From: Oenanthe sinensis
Taxonomy: Eukaryota; Streptophyta; Magnoliopsida; Apiales; Apiaceae
NCBI GenBank assembly: GCA_028671895.1
Contig: CM053794.1
Coordinates: forward strand, 18,648,501-18,712,500
DNA length: 64,000 bases
Reading direction: 5' to 3'
Below are positions 57,830 through 64,000 of this stretch, in pieces. The translations under genes and the position numbers were made by a program. The stretch's first letter is position 1, and each line of letters starts with the position of its first letter. The notes beneath the pieces were generated by a model. That model was not told the origin of the DNA and did no database searches. It saw nothing but the letters and a program-made list of their open reading frames with translations.

Positions 57830-60800
57830 ATGGGCACTAAGTCACTAACAACTATTGCTAACCAGGATAAACATCAGGGTAAACCTATGTCTATTCCTGA
57901 GAACATTCACGTGTGGCTCTCTTATGATGCAGGTGTAACTACTCTCGCGGGGACTTCACAAATCTCATCACATGCTCAGAATCCATCTGCCCACAATGAA
58001 GCATTTCAAGGGATTCCTGATGAGCATATTGATGACGAACAAGATGAGGGCCAATCTCTCAGTCACTTCACAGCCAGGCAAAAGGAACAGCAACCGTCTC
58101 CTAGGACACCACATGCTGATTCTGATTCCTCTGTTGGCCAAGGTCATGAAGGAGGTCCATTCTTCGAACCTAACACTCCTTCCTCCTCTGATTCTGATTC
58201 CGTGGCCCAAGATTCTGCTAACCCGCAGGATCTATCCCAGGGTGATAGCCATATTTCTGCGTCTGCTTCTCTAACTTCTTCACTATCACCCCTGTTAACG
58301 GGAGTTAAAAGGCCGGCACCTTTAGAATTAGGTGAGAGTGCTGATGAGAGTGACCCTGAAGTGCAGCCAGTTTTAAGGAAGCGAGCCAAATTTTCACAAG
58401 CTGCTACTTCCAAAGCCCAGTCCATCCCTAGCGTGTCTATCACAACCACTCCACCTCACGAGAGTGGTTCTCCCCTTGCACAGTCAACACCTAGGATGGT
58501 TGCTGAGGATTCAGTGTCTTCTGAAGAGCCTGTTCCTTCAGTTAGCCCGGAAGTTTTACGAGCTTCGAAAGTATCTTCACCGGTACGTCCTGATGCTGCA
58601 GAGAGGATCGGTTCTACTGTTGTACTTGAACACTCTGCAGCCTCTCAGCCTGAGATTCCACCTCAGGACAAAACAGGAAACATTGATCCCATAACTGTTC
58701 CTCATTTTTCTTATCCAGTTTCTACAGGTACTACTTTGAATCTGAGTGCTATAATTGAAGACATACACGAGCGTGAGACAGGGAGTGAGTGTGAGCGTTT
58801 AGGGAGTGAGGGACCTTCATTTTTAAGGCCCGAAACTGAGCGTCAAACACAAACAGAACGATTCTTAGAGCGAGAAAACCTAAGCCAAACACCGTCCCTG
58901 GTTCTTGAAACTCTTGTAACACGTATGTCAACTGTAGAAAATCAGATGGAGCAGTTTGGGCAATCTATGGGGCAGTTAGGGGTTAATGTCGGCGATCACA
59001 AGAGAGCTCTTGATGACTACGCAGCACGAATGGCAGGTCAAGCCGAAGCTTTAAAAGATATGACAAACAAAGTCAATGACCTGGGCCATGCTGGTGGTCT
59101 CTTGGGCAGCACTCTGTATGACAGAATGGGGAGTGTTGAAAGCGTTCTGCATACACTGGCAACGGAGGTCAGTCGAATGATGTATGCAGTTCGGCATTTG
59201 GTTCCCCCGGAGTGCTTTGAAGAACAATTCACACAACCTCCCCCGGCTGATGATGCTGGTACAGGTGGTGCAGGTGGTGCTGGTGGACCTTCTGGTTTTG
59301 GTTCACATGCTAGTGGCTCTGGTGTACCAGGTGATGTTCAGGATAACTCACCTAAGGGGGAGAAAGGAGGTAATGAGACGACACAACAGTCACCCCGTGC
59401 TGAAGAAGAGATTGATCCAATGGTGACTGATGAGGAGGCTCAGAGGAAGCGAAAGGGTAAAGCAGTGATGGTTGAACAAGAAGAGCCATTCACTGACTTT
59501 GGTGATCGACAGGAACACGTGCAAGTTGATTCAGATTCTGATATGGAAGACGTACCTCTAGCACATGCAATTAAGAGATCTTTGGAGGAACAAGGTGGAG
59601 GTGCTGGGGCGTCTGCTGAAGAGATTCCTGTTGATGAGGAGACCCTGAAAGCTCAGCAGTTAGCTCTGGAACAAGCTCAATTTTTCAAAATGAAAATGAT
59701 GCAGGATAAAGCTGTTTTTCTTGAGAAGCAAGTGGAGCTCAAGGAAAAGCAGTATGATCATGAGCTTGCCAGACTAGCTGATCCTCAAGTTGATCTGGAC
59801 AAAAGGAGGATTGGACAGAAATGGGACGATGCACGAAAGATACTGATGGGGTCGTGTGCACATGGAGTTCATAATAAGGAGGCAGATGACTTGTTCTTCA
59901 ACTTGAACATGAAGAATCCGATGACGATGGACTATATAAATGCTTTGAAGAGAATGATTTCTAAAGTCCGTGTTGGATACAAAACGGTGGATAATGAATG
60001 GCAAGTCATCTTGTCTTTAATTGATGGAGCCCCGATGTCTTTTATGTATGTCGATGATCAGTTTATGTCGAGAAGATCTGCGTCAGAATTGTTCTTGCTA
60101 GCAACTAAAATTCAATATTCTCAAGCTGAGGAGCTAAGCATTCTGTATAGAGATCAGTTAATGCAGTTAGCAGAGGACAAGGGACCAGAATTCTCAGCCA
60201 ATCCAGACGTTGTCAGAATGGTTGTTGATGGAAAGATGAAGAGGGTTAGCTTGGAAGAAAATGACTTGATGGCTCTATCGGTGGAATCCCTTAAAGCTGT
60301 TTGCAGACAAATGATGGGTAAGGGATTCACCTCGGATATTAAAGAAAAATCAGTGGAGTTCATTGAGAAGATAATCTTTCAGAAGAGCATTGAAATATGG
60401 AAGTGCGATGTCGTTGCTCCAAATCCTCTGGATAACGTGAAGATTGAGCCAGAGCTAATGCAAAGAAAATGGGATATTCTACAAGCTGTGAAAAGCGTAG
60501 ATGAAGCTTTGACTCTTCCTTCAGGACCCCTGGAACAAGGAGAGATAAGGGAGGCAGTTGGTGTTCCAGGAAGAGAAAGTGTATACTGGATTCATTCTTA
60601 CACAGATGATACAGCTGATGCCTTGGTGTTTATTGATGCAGACCAGAATCAAACCTTCTTGCATATGAGTAGGAAATGGCTGCTGCAGACTCAAGATGCT
60701 GCATTTCTAGACAAAGTCAGAGATGAATTCAAATTGGGAGATGTAGAGGATAGGTTTGCAGATGAAAAGCAGAGACTATTAAAGTACTTATCTGAAGTAG

Positions 60801-61183
60801 TAAAAGAGAAAAGGAGAATGGAGTCAGATGCGGCTAGTAGGTTCAATACCAACCGTGTCAAGGGCTACCCTAAAATGATCTACTGTCAGTTCAAAGCTGA
60901 TAAAGCTCATTGGAAGCCTCAGCTCATCATGAAAAACTTTGAGGACATTCCAAAGATCAGAACTACCCAGGAAGTTGATAAACTAAGAAGGCTTTTCAGA
61001 CATCCATATCCAGAACCCAAGAATCCTCTGGAAATGGAAGCAGTGAGCTTGCTGAATGCGAGATGGGCACAACTACACGATCCAGTATACAAAAGAGAAC
61101 AGCAAAGGAAAGAAAGGCGCAGAAAACAAGGAGAAGATAAGCGCAGTGCTGTTAAGGAAGTTAGGAAGGGGAAACGGAATTAG
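57830..61183 (+). CDS. Element C third ORF (1117 aa, unknown function)
   Basis: An intact ORF beginning two bases after the pol stop. Its frame is open upstream across the deletion junction, so the original start is probably lost. Residues 1-340 are Ser/Pro/Glu-rich with a basic RKRAKFSQ patch. About 355-460 is coiled coil (STVENQMEQFGQSMGQL, MGSVESVLHTLATEVSRMM). About 475-500 is Gly-rich. RKRKGKAVM follows. Near 571-590, DMEDVPLAHAIKRSLEEQ fits the ubiquitin-interacting motif (L-x-x-A-I-x-x-S-L-x-E, acidic before). From about 600 an extended helix (AQFFKMKMMQDKAVFLEKQV) leads into a folded-looking domain with MTMDYINALKRM, WIHSYTDDTADALVFID and YPKMIYCQFKAD, then a very basic C-terminus (KREQQRKERRRKQ). 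No membrane span. It occupies the same place as the third ORF of element A but has no counterpart of A's N-terminal domain. Confidence 0.85.
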   Translation: MGTKSLTTIANQDKHQGKPMSIPENIHVWLSYDAGVTTLAGTSQISSHAQNPSAHNEAFQGIPDEHIDDEQDEGQSLSHFTARQKEQQPSPRTPHADSDSSVGQGHEGGPFFEPNTPSSSDSDSVAQDSANPQDLSQGDSHISASASLTSSLSPLLTGVKRPAPLELGESADESDPEVQPVLRKRAKFSQAATSKAQSIPSVSITTTPPHESGSPLAQSTPRMVAEDSVSSEEPVPSVSPEVLRASKVSSPVRPDAAERIGSTVVLEHSAASQPEIPPQDKTGNIDPITVPHFSYPVSTGTTLNLSAIIEDIHERETGSECERLGSEGPSFLRPETERQTQTERFLERENLSQTPSLVLETLVTRMSTVENQMEQFGQSMGQLGVNVGDHKRALDDYAARMAGQAEALKDMTNKVNDLGHAGGLLGSTLYDRMGSVESVLHTLATEVSRMMYAVRHLVPPECFEEQFTQPPPADDAGTGGAGGAGGPSGFGSHASGSGVPGDVQDNSPKGEKGGNETTQQSPRAEEEIDPMVTDEEAQRKRKGKAVMVEQEEPFTDFGDRQEHVQVDSDSDMEDVPLAHAIKRSLEEQGGGAGASAEEIPVDEETLKAQQLALEQAQFFKMKMMQDKAVFLEKQVELKEKQYDHELARLADPQVDLDKRRIGQKWDDARKILMGSCAHGVHNKEADDLFFNLNMKNPMTMDYINALKRMISKVRVGYKTVDNEWQVILSLIDGAPMSFMYVDDQFMSRRSASELFLLATKIQYSQAEELSILYRDQLMQLAEDKGPEFSANPDVVRMVVDGKMKRVSLEENDLMALSVESLKAVCRQMMGKGFTSDIKEKSVEFIEKIIFQKSIEIWKCDVVAPNPLDNVKIEPELMQRKWDILQAVKSVDEALTLPSGPLEQGEIREAVGVPGRESVYWIHSYTDDTADALVFIDADQNQTFLHMSRKWLLQTQDAAFLDKVRDEFKLGDVEDRFADEKQRLLKYLSEVVKEKRRMESDAASRFNTNRVKGYPKMIYCQFKADKAHWKPQLIMKNFEDIPKIRTTQEVDKLRRLFRHPYPEPKNPLEMEAVSLLNARWAQLHDPVYKREQQRKERRRKQGEDKRSAVKEVRKGKRN

Positions 61184-61591
61184 AGTTAAAGTTCAAAGGG
61201 ATGTGAACTTGAAGTTGGAAAAACTTCATATCTTTTGGTTGCTCTAACTCACTTGAGGAAAATTTACCTGACCACGGTATGCGAGATAGGCTAATTCACC
61301 ATACTGTAACCGTGAATCAGAGTGGATCCAATAAGGTGATATGAGTTGGACTGAAAGGTATGAAATAATCCAGGTGATAGAGATCATGTCAATGGTCTTT
61401 AATTCGAGGTTCGAATTCTCTTTCTAGCTTATGTTTACTTTAAAAAGTTCTTTGTATTGTTTTCAAGATTTTCATTCAATTGTAAAATGTACAAGACATT
61501 AATGTTACTTATCTTTTCTCGTCTCATTATTTAGTTGAGTTATCCTTCTTTAATTTGAATGTCATTGTTAGACAATCAAATAGGGGGAGAT
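61184..61591 (+). other. 3' untranslated part and PPT of element C
   Basis: About 400 bp without an ORF. It ends with the polypurine tract AAATAGGGGGAGA (61578-61590) just before the TG of the 3' LTR. A GAGGTTCGAATTCTC string at about 61405 resembles a tRNA T-arm, but nothing else of a tRNA is present. Confidence 0.75.
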
Positions 61592-62862
61592 TGAAAGGCA
61601 GAGTGTTTAAACTTGTAACACTATAATTTATGTAACTCATCTAAAGAAAAGATACTTAACCCGAAGACAATCAAGAACGAGAAGTCACAAAGAAATCAAT
61701 ACAAATGAAGACAAAGTAATTGATACAATTCAACATGTTAAATATGATCAAACAAAGAAGAAATCATTGGAAGAAGTTCAAGTCAAAGTTGTTCATGCCC
61801 CAGTGATTTGTAACTCAAAGAATCAAGATCATAACTATCAGTATCAATAAGACTAATTGATTTCAAGTGAAAAAGAAGGAAAGCAATTGTTGGAAAGCCA
61901 CATTTCTAATTGAACATGGTAATCTATTCAGAAGCAAGAAACCTATCAAGACTAGTCACTTATGAACCAGACCAGTGCATCAAGTGTCAGGACATTGGTA
62001 GCAAGTTCATGTCAGTAGTAGAGATCCAAGTTCAAGAGCTTGTTGAAGAAAATAGAAGACATGAAGAAATCACAAGTTCAAGATGTTGCATTGAAGTTTC
62101 AAGTTGAAGCCCAGAATTTCTCTAAGTACTTACAAGGGAACCTATGTAGAAATTCCTATCTAGAAATTCTGGATAAGTTTCTACTTAGAGCCAAGTAGAA
62201 ATTCTGGAGATGGAAATATTTTCTAAGTACTCAACTCAGGAAGCTATCTCGAATTTCCTATGTAGAAATTCTTAAGTCGAATTTCCTATGTAGAAATTCT
62301 GGAGGTGAAAATATTTTCTAAGTACTCAGGAAGAAGGCTATCTCGAATTTTCTATGTAGAAATACCAAAGTAGAAATTCCTATGTAGAAATTCTACTTAG
62401 AATTCGAGATAGAGCCAAGTAGAATTTCCTATGTAGAAATTCTACATAGAGGAAAGTTTCAACATGACACATGGCATCATTCTGGTGGCAGATTTCCAAG
62501 CTTTCAAGACAAGATAAGATTCACGTGGACAACATTGGGCCACTCATATCTTATCTTTTGAAGACTACAAGTCATAGATTACAAAGTAGTATAAATAGAA
62601 GTACTTGTGTAACTTATCAAGAGAGCAATATTCGAGAGAAACACTTGTAATAGAGAGAAAGTATATTCACAGAGCTTAGTATCATTTACTACCCTCTTTA
62701 CTTCTGTTGTACTATTGTAATGAATGTTGTAGCAACCCTTTCAAGTTATATATAAGACATATATTCCTTGAATCATTGTGTTCATTTATTACATAGTATT
62801 TATTGCTCCATAAATATGAAAAGTTGTATTCACCCCCCTCTACAACACATTTGGACCTAACA
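61592..62862 (+). repeat. 3' LTR of element C
   Basis: 1271 bp. By eye identical to the 5' LTR except for one C fewer in the run near 62833. TATAAATA at 62590-62597; the LTR ORF recurs at 61910-62107. It is followed by TACAT (62863-62867). Confidence 0.97.
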
Positions 62863-62867
62863 TACAT

Positions 62868-64000
62868 GGTAGGCATTCTCTGATTTAAGAGAAGCCTGAC
62901 CCATGTGGGATAAAAGAGAGGAGAGAGATTACCTTTCTTAGCATCCTTCCTAGTTAGGTCAGCAAAAATTCTTTTATTCATACAAAAACTAGCTAAACTC
63001 TGATCATCCTCAAAATTTACATCAAGCAACAAATAATTTAAAATTAATTGAAGAAATCTAGCAAAATAGACAGTATGTACATCATCATTTATTTTGCTAG
63101 CTAGCTGCCTTATAATGAAACAAGGAAAATTAAAGTTGAGATTATGGGTCAGAGAATACCCAATCTGTTGTGATAGCTGAGGGATTGCATCAAAATTCAT
63201 GCACTTGCCTGTGAAGGCCCTTGTTATGTATCGAAGAAGAAACTCTATTCCCTTCGAAGATTGGGTCTTGTCAGGCTCCTCAACTTTGACAGGTTTCCTC
63301 CATAGCCTATAGACCAAAAAAAGTCTTTGATTTGATCATCTCCCACAATATCATCATACTCAGCCACTTCTAGGAGATGAAGGGCTTGTCCAACAATAGC
63401 CGGTGTTATCATGTGCTTGCCATTGCAGTTGAATGTAATGATTGGTTCTTCATCATCACCTGCATTGTTAAACTTGGCAGACAACTATATTCTTATCAAG
63501 GATTGAGCAGAAAAGTTTAAAGGTTCCTGTAACGCATAGCCAATGTAACTTTGTCTTAAAAAATCTTGGATAACATGAAAATCTTCAGGTGCATCAGATT
63601 TGTTTAACAGAGCAATATAGTTGGTGGCTGCAAAAGTGTAGGTTTAGAAGGTTTGTCCTTTTGATGCCATTGAAATAATGAAAATGTGCAGGTTGGAATA
63701 ATTAGAGTTTACGAGAAACTAGAGAGAACAAATGAAGAGTAATAGATACAGATTAATAACTAAAAATGATAATTAGAATTAATCTGTGCCTTTTTATTTG
63801 CATAACACCTGTAGTGGGACACGTTACAAAAAATTATTTGAAGAGCAATTATTAATACAAGTCTCAAAATACGGCAAGTGTTTGTATATCTATGTAAGCA
63901 TATGAACCGTCGTTCGTGAGATACACGCGCCTTGTTTTAAATCCACTCAGAGAATGATAATTATGATGTCACAAAAATGAAATATGATGTCATAAATATG
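62868..64000 (-). mobile_element. Element B, 5' part of third ORF and spacer (runs off window)
   Basis: The minus strand starts the third ORF at 63670 (MASKGQTF, stop soon after) and continues with FHVIQDFL and KFNNAGDDEEPIITFNCNGK. A shift near 63310 precedes RRE, IGYSLTHNLNFNFPCFIIRQ, NDDVHTVYFARFLQLI, RKDAKKGN and RMPTMY, where element C interrupts. This is collinear with A at 24019-24835, clearly the same family but diverged. From 63671 to the edge it matches A's spacer (GTGTCCCAC, TATTTTGAGA, TGTGACATCATAATTAT). Upstream pol and the 5' LTR must lie beyond the right edge. Confidence 0.9.

Larger units (their letters stand above)
51282..62862 (+). mobile_element. Element C: young Copia retrotransposon lacking RT and RNase H
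   Basis: 11581 bp bounded by LTRs of 1272 and 1271 bp and by TACAT duplications (51277-51281; 62863-62867). The LTRs appear identical except for seven versus six C in one run near the 3' end, so insertion is very recent. The internal region carries PBS, gag, a pol reduced to protease, integrase and the first part of RT, a 1117-aa ORF and a PPT. The missing RT and RNase H make it non-autonomous although the remaining ORFs are intact. It sits in element B in the opposite orientation. Confidence 0.97.

Noticed and set aside
60040..60065. FMYVDDQFM in the third ORF of C resembles the RT active-site YVDD
   Set aside because: No other RT motif surrounds it, the frame differs from pol, and element A has the true site (IYVDDIIFG) in normal RT context. 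Chance match.
61370..61435. tRNA-like T-arm (GAGGTTCGAATTCTC)
   Set aside because: No A-box, anticodon arm or acceptor stem could be folded around it.

Overview
The window is nuclear DNA of a flowering plant, most likely a eudicot. The evidence is intron-containing nuclear genes (a plastid ribosomal protein with transit peptide, SEC61 gamma, a DUF3339 protein), AT-rich spacers, Copia LTR retrotransposons, a plant L1-type LINE, a Tourist-like MITE and hAT-type elements. Nothing seen fixes the species; an asterid is only a guess.

Layout. 1-9.3 kb: decayed non-coding retroelement sequence (probable minus-strand Copia/Sirevirus-like remnant with PBS-like site) and two tandem arrays. 9.29-10.75 kb: solo LTR with TSD TTACG. 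10.9-16.9 kb: decayed L1-type LINE. 17.16-29.44 kb: full-length but inactivated Copia element (here 'A') with 535-bp LTRs, TSD CTTCT and a long extra ORF downstream of RNase H. 29.5-30.7 kb: RNase H-like remnant. 31.1-45.7 kb: a gene island with plastid bL27 (+), SEC61 gamma (-), a three-finger C2H2 protein resembling ZNF511 (-) and a 70-aa DUF3339 protein (+), decorated with a hAT derivative inside the bL27 intron, a Tourist MITE, another hAT-like element and a Copia fragment in an intron of the zinc-finger gene. 47.5-48.0 kb: a LINE RNase H tail. 48.5 kb to the right edge: a minus-strand relative of A ('B'), split by a very young Copia element ('C', 51.28-62.86 kb, TSD TACAT) whose two ~1.27-kb LTRs appear to differ by only one base of a C-run.

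Most interesting system: C has intact Gag (814 aa, two zinc knuckles), protease and integrase, but its pol stops just after the start of reverse transcriptase. YVDD and RNase H are gone and the sequence runs directly into an intact 1117-aa ORF carrying coiled coils, a Gly-rich linker and a perfect-looking ubiquitin-interacting motif. Near-identical LTRs mean this RT-less element moved very recently, so RT was presumably supplied in trans. A and B carry a comparable 3' ORF but with a different N-terminal domain that C lacks. Family A is saturated with one 8-9 base word (AAACTCTGA), in one orientation in the body and the opposite one in the LTRs. Family C is similarly enriched in a TAGAAATT/CTACTTAG word. 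Two diverged LTRs of the C type share a 57-bp block with only 2 mismatches that lies in an ORF.

All counts are by eye and no database was searched. The cellular genes are ordinary housekeeping genes; their splice models were assembled from conserved protein families and GT-AG sites.
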